Under the pieces are notes generated by a model. It searched no databases. It was not told the DNA's origin and saw only the letters and a list, made by a program, of their open reading frames with translations. From NCBI RefSeq assembly GCF_024808665.1, contig NZ_JANUBZ010000001.1, positions 744,001-808,000 of the forward strand: a stretch of DNA of 64,000 nucleotides, read 5' to 3'. Source of the DNA: Mucilaginibacter empetricola (GTDB taxonomy: Bacteria; Bacteroidota; Bacteroidia; Sphingobacteriales; Sphingobacteriaceae). A program made the position numbers and the translations under genes. Of the stretch, positions 16,552-24,735 are shown piece by piece (the first letter of the stretch is position 1; the number at the start of each line of letters is the position of its first letter).

Positions 16552-19500
16552 TTAAGAGCATCCCATGGAATTACCGCAGTTCAGGCACTTGTAGCAGGTG
16601 CCGGAGCGTATGGTGGTATGTCCGCAGGTGCTACAGGCAGGGGCATCGCTTTGCACGCCCATGCTGATGTCAAAATTGTATTTTTTACTATTGTTATTAT
16701 CGGCAGCAACCGGCCTGCTTATGGGTTCAAATACATTGCTATCATCCGGATTAAAATCGCTGTTATCCATTTGCGGATTGCCGGTAATACCATTCTGATC
16801 TGTTATTACGTGAACCAGGTCCGTACGGTTTTGATATTCGTAACCCAGCATCCTGAAAATATAATCAATAATTGAGGTTGCGCTTTTTATATTGGCATGG
16901 CCAACCACCATTCCGGCCGGTTCAAATCGGGTAAAGGTAAATTTCTCTACATACTCTTCCAGCGGTACGCCATACTGCAGACCCACCGAAACGGCAATGG
17001 CAAAACAGTTCATCAGTGAGCGAAAGGTTGCGCCCTCTTTGTGCATATCCACAAAAATTTCGCCCAGGGTACCATCCTCGTATTCGCCGGTGCGTACGAA
17101 TACAGTTTGCCCATCAATACTTGCCTTTTGCGTATAGCCGCGGCGCTTAAACGGTAAACTCTTTTTTTGCACCACGCGCGATAGCTGCCGCATAAAGCTG
17201 GTATCGTGCGATTTTTCGATTATGGCGATAGCAGCCTCAATTACCTGCTCAGGCGTTAAATCGCTGAGTTTTACATTGGCTGCTTTGCCTAAAACTTCTT
17301 CAACGGTATCCAGCTTTTCATCGGCAACAACTTCTTCTTTTTCCTCCTTAACATCCGATTTGGTTGACAGCGGTTGCGATAGTTTACAACCATCGCGATA
17401 AAGCGCATTGGCTTTTAAACCCAGTTGCCACGATAGTTTGTAGCAATCTTTTATCTCATCAACTTTAGCCTCATTTGGCAGGTTGATTGTTTTGGAAATA
17501 GCACCCGATAGAAAAGGCTGTGCGGCGGCCATCATTTTGATATGGCCATGCGAGTGGATGTAGCGTTCGCCTTTTGCACCACATTTGTTAGCACAATCAA
17601 ATATAGGGTAGTGTTCTTTTTTGAGATATGGGGCACCTTCAATGGTCATGGTACCGCAGATGTATTCGTTTGCCTCGGCAATTTGCTTGCGACTAAAGCC
17701 TAACCCACGTAATACATTAAAATCAGGCGCATTATATTGCTCGGCGGTAAAGCCAAGGCGTTTTAAACAATCCTCGCCCAAACTCCATATGTTAAACGCG
17801 AAGCTGATTTCAAATGCGGCTATCAATCCTTTATCAAGGCTCTCCAGCTCATCATCTGTTAAACCTTTTGCTTTCAGGCTTTCGTTGTTGATATGAGGAG
17901 CGCCATTTAAAGTGGCAGCCCCTTTGGCATAATTTACGATGGCGGTTACTTCATGCTCAGCATAGCCTAAATTACTTAGTGCCTCAGGCACAGCCTGGTT
18001 AATAATTTTGAAGTAGCCACCGCCTGATAGTTTTTTAAATTTTACTAATGCAAAATCGGGCTCGATACCGGTAGTATCGCAATCCATTACCAGGCCGATG
18101 GTGCCGGTTGGGGCAATTACGGTTGTTTGTGCGTTGCGATAGCCGTATTTCTCACCCATTTCAACGGCCTTATCCCAGGCGTTGCAGGCGGCCGAAAGCA
18201 AATAATCAGGACACTGTACCTGGTCAATTCCCGGAGGCGCAATTTCCAATCCCTCGTAATTACCGGTAGAGTTATAGGCCGCATAACGGTGATTGCGCAT
18301 TACACGCAGCATATGTTCCTTGTTATCGTCAAAACGTTTAAAGGTTCCCAGCTCACAGGCCATTTCGGCCGAAGTAGCGTAGGCGGTTCCCGTCATAATA
18401 GCCGTGATAGCACCACCAATGGCACGTGCTTTTTTGCTGTCGTACGGAATGCTGTTTACCATCAGCGCCGAGCCAAGGTTGGCATAGCCTAAACCAAGGG
18501 TACGGTAATCGTATGATAACTGTGCCACTTCTTTTGATGGGAATTGTGCCATCAGTACGGATATTTCAAGCACGATAGTCCAGATGCGACAGGTATGTTC
18601 AAAACCCTTTACATCAAAAATGCGGGTTTTAGGATCAAAGAAATGGGCCAGGTTAATGGATGCCAGGTTACAGGCCGTATTATCCAGAAACATGTATTCT
18701 GAACATGGGTTTGATGCATTAATGCGGCCGCCCTCGGGGCAGGTGTGCCACTCGTTAATGGTGGTATCAAATTGCACACCCGGATCAGCACAGGCCCATG
18801 CTGCAAAGGCAATGTCATCCCACAGTTTTTGTGCCGACACAGATTTAACCGCTTTGCCACTCACGCGACTGGTTAAATCCCAGGGCTGTTGTTTGTCGAG
18901 CGCTTTAAAAAAACTGTTGGAAATGCGCACCGAGTTGTTAGAGTTTTGACCCGATACGGTACGGTAAGCTTCGCCCTCATAATCAGACGAGTAACCAGCA
19001 GCAATTAAAGCTGCTACTTTTTTCTCTTCTTCAACTTTCCAGTTAATAAAACCTTCTATTTCGGGGTGATCCAGATCTAAACAAACCATTTTGGCAGCCC
19101 GGCGGGTAGTTCCGCCTGATTTGATAGCCCCGGCTGCCCGGTCGCCAATTTTCAGAAACGACATCAGGCCCGATGAATAACCACCACCGGCCAGTTTTTC
19201 GTTATCGCCTCTTATTTTGGAGAAGTTGGTGCCCACACCCGATCCGTATTTGAAAATGCGCGCCTCGCGTACCCAAAGATCCATAATGCCACCCTCGTTT
19301 ACCAAATCATCATCAACAGAAAGAATAAAACAGGCATGCGGCTGCGGGCGCTCATAAGCCGAGGTTGATTTGCTCAGCTCCTCGGTAACCGGGTCAACAA
19401 AATAATGTCCTTGCGGCTTGCCGGTGATATTGTATGAGCTGTATAGCCCGGTATTAAACCATTGTGGCGAGTTAGGTGCTGCCAGCTGCCCGGTAATGGT

Positions 19501-19890
19501 ATAAACTATTTCGTCGTAAAAAATTTTCGCATCCTGTGCCGAAGCGAAATAACCGTAACGCATGCCCCAATCTTTCCAGCAGTTGGCCATGCGGTGGGCA
19601 ACTTGTTTTATGCTCCGCTCGCCACCCTCTGATCCATTCGCTTGCGGAACACCTGCCCTGCGGAAATACTTTTGCGCCAAAATATCCGTAGCCACCTGCG
19701 ACCACGTGGAAGGTACTTCCACATCGTTCATTTCAAACACTGCATCGCCCGTTGGATTGCGGATAACTGACGACCGTTTGTCATATTTAAACAAATCAAA
19801 TACATCGGTATTTTCTTTGCTGAAGTGCCTTTGAATTACTAATCCTTTGTCACTTAATCCTTCTGATGTTTTTGTAGTAGTTTTAGTCAT
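16552..19890 (-). CDS. nrdJ: Adenosylcobalamin-dependent ribonucleotide reductase (class II)
   Basis: 1112 residues, the long form of class II RNR, which makes deoxyribonucleotides using B12 and works with or without oxygen. NSPQWFNTGLYSSYNI at about 140-155 and the C-rich loop SNPCSEYMFLDNTACNLASIN carry active-site residues. The cysteine equivalent to the thiyl radical site lies in this second motif. DCDTTGIEPDFALVKFKKLS is typical of the long vitamin-B12-dependent subfamily. The C-terminal zinc ribbon has CSTCGHTTIRSGTCYKCLNC. No cobalamin riboswitch and no NrdR box were recognised in the 430-bp upstream gap. A possible -7 box (minus-strand TAAATTTG) is at 19945-19952. Monocistronic. Confidence 0.96.
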   Translation of the reverse strand: MTKTTTKTSEGLSDKGLVIQRHFSKENTDVFDLFKYDKRSSVIRNPTGDAVFEMNDVEVPSTWSQVATDILAQKYFRRAGVPQANGSEGGERSIKQVAHRMANCWKDWGMRYGYFASAQDAKIFYDEIVYTITGQLAAPNSPQWFNTGLYSSYNITGKPQGHYFVDPVTEELSKSTSAYERPQPHACFILSVDDDLVNEGGIMDLWVREARIFKYGSGVGTNFSKIRGDNEKLAGGGYSSGLMSFLKIGDRAAGAIKSGGTTRRAAKMVCLDLDHPEIEGFINWKVEEEKKVAALIAAGYSSDYEGEAYRTVSGQNSNNSVRISNSFFKALDKQQPWDLTSRVSGKAVKSVSAQKLWDDIAFAAWACADPGVQFDTTINEWHTCPEGGRINASNPCSEYMFLDNTACNLASINLAHFFDPKTRIFDVKGFEHTCRIWTIVLEISVLMAQFPSKEVAQLSYDYRTLGLGYANLGSALMVNSIPYDSKKARAIGGAITAIMTGTAYATSAEMACELGTFKRFDDNKEHMLRVMRNHRYAAYNSTGNYEGLEIAPPGIDQVQCPDYLLSAACNAWDKAVEMGEKYGYRNAQTTVIAPTGTIGLVMDCDTTGIEPDFALVKFKKLSGGGYFKIINQAVPEALSNLGYAEHEVTAIVNYAKGAATLNGAPHINNESLKAKGLTDDELESLDKGLIAAFEISFAFNIWSLGEDCLKRLGFTAEQYNAPDFNVLRGLGFSRKQIAEANEYICGTMTIEGAPYLKKEHYPIFDCANKCGAKGERYIHSHGHIKMMAAAQPFLSGAISKTINLPNEAKVDEIKDCYKLSWQLGLKANALYRDGCKLSQPLSTKSDVKEEKEEVVADEKLDTVEEVLGKAANVKLSDLTPEQVIEAAIAIIEKSHDTSFMRQLSRVVQKKSLPFKRRGYTQKASIDGQTVFVRTGEYEDGTLGEIFVDMHKEGATFRSLMNCFAIAVSVGLQYGVPLEEYVEKFTFTRFEPAGMVVGHANIKSATSIIDYIFRMLGYEYQNRTDLVHVITDQNGITGNPQMDNSDFNPDDSNVFEPISRPVAADNNNSKKYNFDISMGVQSDAPACSTCGHTTIRSGTCYKCLNCGNSMGCS

Positions 19891-20125
19891 AGCAGTAAGA
19901 TGGGCGGTATAAAATTTATCAAAAAACCTTTAGGGGGTTTATATCAAATTTATTATTCTCAAAAGCAGCATTCAATGCAGAGTTTTCCACAACATTGTTA
20001 CAATGCGGCAGCTTTGTGCATACACCCGCACAAATGATTAGTTTATAAAGAATTAACCCTGTTGAAAACTAAAAAAACAGTGATTATTTTAATTAGAAAG
20101 GCTTAAAACTATGAGGAATATAGCC

Positions 20126-20225
20126 CCCTCTAAATCTCCCCCGGAAGGGGAGACTTTAAATTCTTTTGGGACGTGATAAAATGCAGTCAAAGCCCCTCTC
20201 TTCCGGAGAGGGGTTGGGGTGAGGC
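20126..20225. repeat. R1-related palindromic repeat, diverged
   Basis: Contains CCCCCTCTAAATCTCCCCCG, GGAAGGGGAGA and the hairpin CCCCTCTC-TTCC-GGAGAGGGG, and ends GGGGTGAGGC. It is a looser relative of the R1 family with the same boundary signature. Confidence 0.6.
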
Positions 20226-20227
20226 AA

Positions 20228-20263
20228 AAAAAAAGACCGCCACCAATTAAGGGGCAGTCTTTC
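20228..20263 (-). terminator. Terminator of bicupin gene
   Basis: On the minus strand AAAGACTGCCCC pairs imperfectly with GGTGGCGGTCTTT around TTAATT, followed by a run of nine or more T. It lies about 60 bp after the bicupin stop codon. Confidence 0.75.
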
Positions 20264-20324
20264 AGCGGTTATCTGGTCAGTTTTAGTAAAAAATTTATTT
20301 TCCTTATGATGACTACTGCAACGA

Positions 20325-21497
20325 CTAATAGATACCGTTTTGATGGTTGATGAGTGAAGAAGCCTGCTCCAGCGACATACCAAAATGATCGGCCACTAAT
20401 TGAGGCGGGTTAGAATTTAACCAGTCATTTAATGATATCTCCTGGTAAACAGGGCTATTGAACAAAATGATCAGTTTTAAAGTTTCGGTGCCAGTATTTT
20501 CAATAAAGTGACCATAGCCCTGCTTAATAAAGCCAACCATTCCCTTTTTATAGGGCATTGTTTTTACACGACCATGCGATCCAAAAATGCTTAACTCGCC
20601 CTGTCCCTGCATTACATACTGCCACTCATCGGCATTGGGGTGCCAGTGTAACTCGCGGATAGCGCCGGGTTCTATATTCATGCGCATGGAGGTTATGGTA
20701 TTTTGAATTGGGAACTCAAGTGACGAAACCAATTTTACCGAACCGCCTTTAAATTCCTGGTATATGCCCTCTTTTTCCATGCTGAATTTGTGCAGCGAGG
20801 TACTGAACGGAATGGCTGCATTTATATTTTTCGGTCTTGGTTTTTCGGCAATTTTCCCAATACCAATATAGAGCTCCTTTTTAGGCAGACCTGAAAAAAA
20901 GCTTGCAGGTAAGCCTGTATTTTTGGCCATAATAGCAGGCGGCACATGACTGATCCAATCGGTAACGCTAAAAGTACCAAACTCAGAAAAATGGCCGCTA
21001 TCAAAACCCAATAAAAAATGACAAGGCTTATCTCCCAAACATTGTAACATATGGCCATGCCCTTTCGGAAAAAACCAGATATCGCCTTTTTGAAAATCAT
21101 CTGTTGAGGTTGTTCCATCAGGTGTAATTACGGTTGTTCTTACCTCTCCATCTAAAATATATGCCCATTCAGCAGCGATAGAATGCCAATGCATTTCGCG
21201 AAAAGCGCCGGGCTTAAGGTGCATTGATACACCGGCAATACTTTGCGAAACCGGAAATTCTTCAACAGTAGCTTCTTTGGCCGAGCCCCCTTCGCTCAGG
21301 TAGCCTTTGCTGCCGTTTTCAATATCGTAAACAAAATCTTCCAACTCTTCCTGCGGGGCCAGGGCTTTTTTATTATCGGGTGATGTTTTGGCCGAAGCTT
21401 TTTCGGGTACCAATGCGCCAATGCTGGTTGCTGCTGCCACCAATCCCAGGGTTGACAGCGATGCTCTGGAAATAAATCCGCGTCGTGTAGTTTCCAT
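20325..21497 (-). CDS. Tat-exported bicupin, oxalate decarboxylase-like
   Basis: 390 residues from ATG 21497; the open frame extends to 21530 but the Tat motif TRRGFIS at residues 4-10 fixes this start. Two cupin domains each carry a full Mn site: H103, H105, E110, H149 and H284, H286, E291, H330. In B. subtilis OxdC the N-terminal lid SENST contains the decarboxylase glutamate; here the lid reads SEFGT (171-175), keeping Glu172 but changing the middle. It therefore probably decarboxylates oxalate or a related acid in the periplasm, using O2 and Mn. It is divergent from a GntR gene, with three shared operator sites. Substrate identity is inference. Confidence 0.88.
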   Translation of the reverse strand: METTRRGFISRASLSTLGLVAAATSIGALVPEKASAKTSPDNKKALAPQEELEDFVYDIENGSKGYLSEGGSAKEATVEEFPVSQSIAGVSMHLKPGAFREMHWHSIAAEWAYILDGEVRTTVITPDGTTSTDDFQKGDIWFFPKGHGHMLQCLGDKPCHFLLGFDSGHFSEFGTFSVTDWISHVPPAIMAKNTGLPASFFSGLPKKELYIGIGKIAEKPRPKNINAAIPFSTSLHKFSMEKEGIYQEFKGGSVKLVSSLEFPIQNTITSMRMNIEPGAIRELHWHPNADEWQYVMQGQGELSIFGSHGRVKTMPYKKGMVGFIKQGYGHFIENTGTETLKLIILFNSPVYQEISLNDWLNSNPPQLVADHFGMSLEQASSLINHQNGIY

Positions 21498-21540
21498 TGT
21501 TATATAATTTTTAATAGGGTTAATTAACAAAATTTATTAT

Positions 21541-21572
21541 AACATCATATGTTTTATAAAACATATGATGTT
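21541..21572. promoter_or_regulatory. Double GntR operator, perfect 32-bp palindrome
   Basis: AACATCATATGTTTTA followed by its exact reverse complement. Each half contains a 13-bp site of the form AACAT-nnn-ATGTT (21541-21553 and 21560-21572). It lies 44 bp before the bicupin start and is well placed to block its promoter. Confidence 0.8.
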
Positions 21573-21736
21573 TACAAAAGTAGAAATATTTATTCACCTG
21601 CAAACTTTTTTTATAAAAAAACAACGCATTGACCATAAAAAACAGAATTTATCCAATAACTGAGCTTAATTTTGCCGCTTTTGCTTTATTTATGCCAAAT
21701 TAGAGGCAGGCATTAAAAGGTCTTATTACAAACACA

Positions 21737-21749
21737 AACATATGATGTT
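21737..21749. promoter_or_regulatory. Third GntR operator
   Basis: AACATATGATGTT, identical to the second half of the palindrome at 21541-21572. It lies 15 bp before the -7 box of the GntR gene, consistent with autoregulation. Confidence 0.75.
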
Positions 21750-21763
21750 TAAATAAATTGACT

Positions 21764-21771
21764 TATTTTTG
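21764..21771 (+). promoter_or_regulatory. -7 promoter box TATTTTTG
   Basis: TAnnTTTG match 19 bp before ATG 21791. It supports that start over the TTG/ATG-less upstream extension of the frame. Confidence 0.55.
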
Positions 21772-21790
21772 TAAAGTAATTGTTAACAGC

Positions 21791-22444
21791 ATGGCGGTAA
21801 AAGAAAAACTATCCGAACGGATCACCAACCAGATAAGGCAAGACATCAGCAAGGGGAAATACCCTGCTAATGGGAAAATCCCTGCAGAGCCCGAGTTAAT
21901 GAAGCTTTATGGGGTGGGCAGATCGACTATCCGCGAGGCAATAAAATCGCTGGCGATATCAGGTATTTTAAAGGTGCAGCAAGGCTCAGGAACGTTTGTA
22001 AACGATGATCAGGAAACAGGGAGTATTGATGAACAACTAAAGCATGCTGATTTTAATGACATTCATGCGGTACGTCGGTTACTAGAAGAAGAAATAGTAA
22101 AACTTGCGGCCATAAATCATACCGAAGAGCAGATTAATGAAATGGAACGTTGTTTGGAAGATCGCAGACTAGCCATACTGGCCGAACAACCTTTACAATG
22201 CGCCAATGCCGACATTGCATTCCACATGGTGATTGCACAGGCATCAAAAAATAAGGTACTGGCCCAGCTTTATAAAAGTTTTACCATCATTATCCGCGAT
22301 TTTTTTTCGCGCAGGGAAACACGCGGTATCACTCATTTTGCCATGAATCACCACCTGCATGAAGAGTTGTTTAAAGCTATAAAAGGCAAAAAACAAAAGC
22401 AGGCACAGCAGGTAATATTGCAGATATTGGATAATAGTTATTAG
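21791..22444 (+). CDS. GntR family regulator, FadR (FCD) subfamily
   Basis: 217 residues. The winged HTH (about 8-75) has KLSERITNQIRQDISKGKYP, then ELMKLYGVGRSTIREAIKSL and GILKVQQGSGTFV, the GntR signature. The C-terminal FCD domain is all-helical and should hold a metal/carboxylate site: DFNDIHAVRRLLEEEIVKLA, then NADIAFHMVIAQASKNKVLA and NHHLHEELFKAI with the metal-binding histidines. FCD regulators typically sense organic acids, which fits control of the divergent oxalate-decarboxylase-like gene. The C-terminus (LQILDNSY) is followed at once by repeat R1 sequence. Confidence 0.92.
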   Translation: MAVKEKLSERITNQIRQDISKGKYPANGKIPAEPELMKLYGVGRSTIREAIKSLAISGILKVQQGSGTFVNDDQETGSIDEQLKHADFNDIHAVRRLLEEEIVKLAAINHTEEQINEMERCLEDRRLAILAEQPLQCANADIAFHMVIAQASKNKVLAQLYKSFTIIIRDFFSRRETRGITHFAMNHHLHEELFKAIKGKKQKQAQQVILQILDNSY

Positions 22445-22600
22445 GAGCCTCACCCCGGCCCTCTCCAAAGGAGAGGGAGATTAAAAGGTACAGTTTTTAG
22501 CCAGAGTCCTTTCCACCCGCAGGCCGCTATAGGACTACGTAAATTATATTTTTACATTTTTTTAGCCCTTCTCCTTTGGAGAAGGGGTGGGATGAGGCTT
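22445..22600. repeat. R1-related repeat pair with unrelated centre
   Basis: Left end GCCTCACCCCGGCCCTCTCC-AAA-GGAGAGGG, right end CCCTTCTCC-TTT-GGAGAAGGGG...GGATGAGGC, separated by about 90 bp of unrelated sequence. It abuts the GntR stop codon and ends 12 bp before the gltX stop codon. Confidence 0.7.
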
Positions 22601-22611
22601 ACGTTATGCTT

Positions 22612-24129
22612 TTAAGCACTAAATACTGGCAGCGCCGTTTTAATCCGTTTAAAAGTTTCTTCTTTCCCCAATAGCTGGGCTATATCAAAAACGTGAGGAC
22701 CAAACTTACCACCCACCAGCATAATTCGGAAAGGCAGCATCAATTCACCCACTTTAATAGCTTTTTCTTCAGCTAATGTTTTAAATGCAGCTTCCAGATC
22801 AGGAGCCTGCCAGGTTACGGTATCCTGTTTAGCAATTAGTTCGTTAAAAAATGCGGTTTTGGCGTCTGTCCATTTTGGTTTAACGGCGTTAACGTCATAT
22901 TCTTTTGGCAGCTCGAAAAAGTAAGCGGCTTGCTGATAAAAATCGGGCAGTAACACACAACGATCCTTTACCTGGTCAATTACTTTTAACAGGTAATCTT
23001 CATCGGCAATAACAACACCCTTATCCTCCAAAACCTTTTTTACTCCGGGTGCCAGGCTTGCGGCTTCAGATTTCTTTATCCACTCGGCATTGAACCATTT
23101 GGCTTTTTCGAAATCAAATTTTGCCCCGGCTTTGCTCACACGTTCTAACGAGAATTTTTCAATCAGCTCATCCAGCGTAAACAGTTCCTGGTCGGTACCA
23201 TCGTTCCAGCCCAATGTTGCCAGCAGATTTAAAAATGCCTCAGGTAAGAAACCCAACTCGCGGAAACCGGGAGTTAGTTCGCCTGTTTTGGCATCAAACA
23301 AGTTCATAGCATAAACCGGGAAACCCAGGCGCGCGCCATCGCGTTTGCTTAATTTACCATGGCCATCGGGCTTTAATATTAATGGCAGGTGCGCCCATTG
23401 CGGCATATCGGCTTTCCAGCCCAAATACTCCCACAGCAGCAAATGTACAGGCGCTGACGGCAACCACTCTTCGCCCCTAAAGGCATGGGTAATTTTCATC
23501 AGGTAGTCATCAACCACTACGGCTAAATGGTAGGTTGGCATACCATCGGCCTTTAATAAAACTTTGTCATCAACCTGGTTGGTTTCGAAACTTACATGAC
23601 CCCTGATTAAATCGTTAAAGCTTACCTTTTCATCGGTCGGCATTTTTATACGGATAACATGGGGCGTTCCGGCATTTAGCAGCTCGGTAACTTCGTGTGT
23701 AGGTAATGATAACGAATTGCGTAATCCATCACGATAGGCTTGTCCGTATTGAAAATTGGGGATTTCTTTACGATTTTTATCCAGCTCCTCTGGTGTGTCA
23801 AATGCGTAGTACGCATGCCCTTGCCCTACCAGTTGCTCGGCATATTTGCGGTACATCGATTTACGTTCGCTTTGGCGGTATGGCGCATATGGGCCACCCA
23901 CAACCGGACTTTCATCGGGCAGCAAGCCGCACCATTTTAAACAGTCTAAAATATATTCTTCGGCACCCTCAACATAACGGGTTTGGTCGGTATCTTCAAT
24001 CCTCAAAACAAAATCGCCTTTATGTTTTTTGGCGAAAAGGTAATTAAACAACACGGTACGTACACCACCCAGGTGCAAGCCACCCGTTGGACTCGGTGCA
24101 AACCTTACTCTAACTTTTTTATCAGACAT
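22612..24129 (-). CDS. gltX: Glutamate--tRNA ligase
   Basis: 505 residues from ATG 24129; the frame stays open to 24306 but the extra 59 codons come from repeat DNA. Class I aminoacyl-tRNA synthetase. RFAPSPTGGLHLGGVRT at about 9-25 contains the HIGH-type motif (HLGG) and KLSKRDGARLGFPV near 260 the KMSKS-type motif. EDTDQTRYVEGAEEYI is typical of GluRS. The C-terminal helical anticodon-binding domain is complete (ends IKTALPVFSA). It charges tRNA-Glu in the cytoplasm. A separate glnS exists at 32445, so this enzyme is expected to be discriminating. Monocistronic. Confidence 0.96.
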   Translation of the reverse strand: MSDKKVRVRFAPSPTGGLHLGGVRTVLFNYLFAKKHKGDFVLRIEDTDQTRYVEGAEEYILDCLKWCGLLPDESPVVGGPYAPYRQSERKSMYRKYAEQLVGQGHAYYAFDTPEELDKNRKEIPNFQYGQAYRDGLRNSLSLPTHEVTELLNAGTPHVIRIKMPTDEKVSFNDLIRGHVSFETNQVDDKVLLKADGMPTYHLAVVVDDYLMKITHAFRGEEWLPSAPVHLLLWEYLGWKADMPQWAHLPLILKPDGHGKLSKRDGARLGFPVYAMNLFDAKTGELTPGFRELGFLPEAFLNLLATLGWNDGTDQELFTLDELIEKFSLERVSKAGAKFDFEKAKWFNAEWIKKSEAASLAPGVKKVLEDKGVVIADEDYLLKVIDQVKDRCVLLPDFYQQAAYFFELPKEYDVNAVKPKWTDAKTAFFNELIAKQDTVTWQAPDLEAAFKTLAEEKAIKVGELMLPFRIMLVGGKFGPHVFDIAQLLGKEETFKRIKTALPVFSA

Positions 24130-24150
24130 AATGAGGCAAAGATAGAAAAC

Positions 24151-24370
24151 GATGGGTATAAAACCTTGGGTGGTCGAAACGTTGTTTTCTTGCCCATATC
24201 GAATATGGGGTGTCACCCTGAGGCGCTCGAAGGGTGTGCGTTGGGGGGGGGGGCATTGCCGCCAATGCAAAACGTGAAAGCATGGCGTACAGGCCTTTGC
24301 CCGCACACTTCGAGCGCCTCAGTATGACACCCTTTTTCATGTTTCGAACACCCAAGGTATAAAACCCATC
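24151..24370. repeat. 220-bp inverted-repeat element R5
   Basis: Outer arms of 30 bp (24151-24180 and 24341-24370, starting GATGGGTATAAAAC and ending TTTCGA...CCCATC) match with few differences. Inner arms at 24208-24240 and 24302-24333 share GGGTGTCA and CTGAGGCGCTCGAAG. The centre has an 11-G homopolymer (24243-24253). The size and symmetry resemble a MITE or REP-type element. Part of it is an in-frame but implausible extension of gltX. Confidence 0.7.
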
Positions 24371-24735
24371 GTTATGTCTGTTCTCTTCTGTGGAGATGGT
24401 TTTATAGCGATGGGTTTTAAAGAAGGTGATATCATTATTTAGGAAATCGATTTTTTTCGCCCTCTTTTTTGCTTGCAAAAGAGAGGGCAGAACGAGCGTA
24501 GCAATGTTCGGGTGAGTCAATTCTGCAAGCGGCGTTAACGCAAATGCATTGGCGTTGTTGACTCATCCCGACGTTCTCCGCCTTTAGGCGGATGGTCGAC
24601 CTTCTCTCCGCTTCGCGCAAAGAAGGTAACAGCAATGATCAGAAAAATGAGTTCTTAATTTAAGACACCGCAAGGCGAGCCTTCCGAACACCCATTGCTA
24701 TTTGAGGAGATTGATTTCCCTGTTTTCGTAACTTT
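24371..24735. repeat. Repeat-filled intergenic region
   Basis: No gene. AAAACCCATCG (24361) pairs with CGATGGGTTTT (24408-24418). A hairpin CCCTCTTTTTTGC/GCAAAAGAGAGGG follows at 24463-24490. Nested arms GGGTGAGTCAA (about 24510) and TTGACTCATCCC enclose GGCGTTAACGC and GCAAATGCATTGGCG. A shorter copy of that GGGTGAGTC-CATTCTGC block lies at 38036-38075. The last 70 bp before the kinase show nothing clear. Confidence 0.6.

Larger units (their letters stand above)
19891..20324. other. Intergenic region between nrdJ and bicupin gene
   Basis: 434 bp without a gene. The nrdJ-proximal part holds a possible minus-strand -7 box TAAATTTG (19945-19952), 55 bp before the nrdJ start. The middle is AT-rich and featureless. 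The distal part holds an R1-related repeat (20126-20225) and the bicupin terminator (20228-20263). Confidence 0.6.

Noticed and set aside
16334..16555. Possible 73-residue protein between AraC and nrdJ
   Set aside because: The frame runs through a terminator and AT-rich spacer, with no family resemblance or promoter.
18127..18492. 121-codon frame antisense to nrdJ
   Set aside because: It lies wholly inside the conserved nrdJ coding sequence and has no independent signals.
24130..24306. 59-codon N-terminal extension of GltX
   Set aside because: It is read from inverted-repeat DNA; the canonical GluRS N-terminus begins at ATG 24129.
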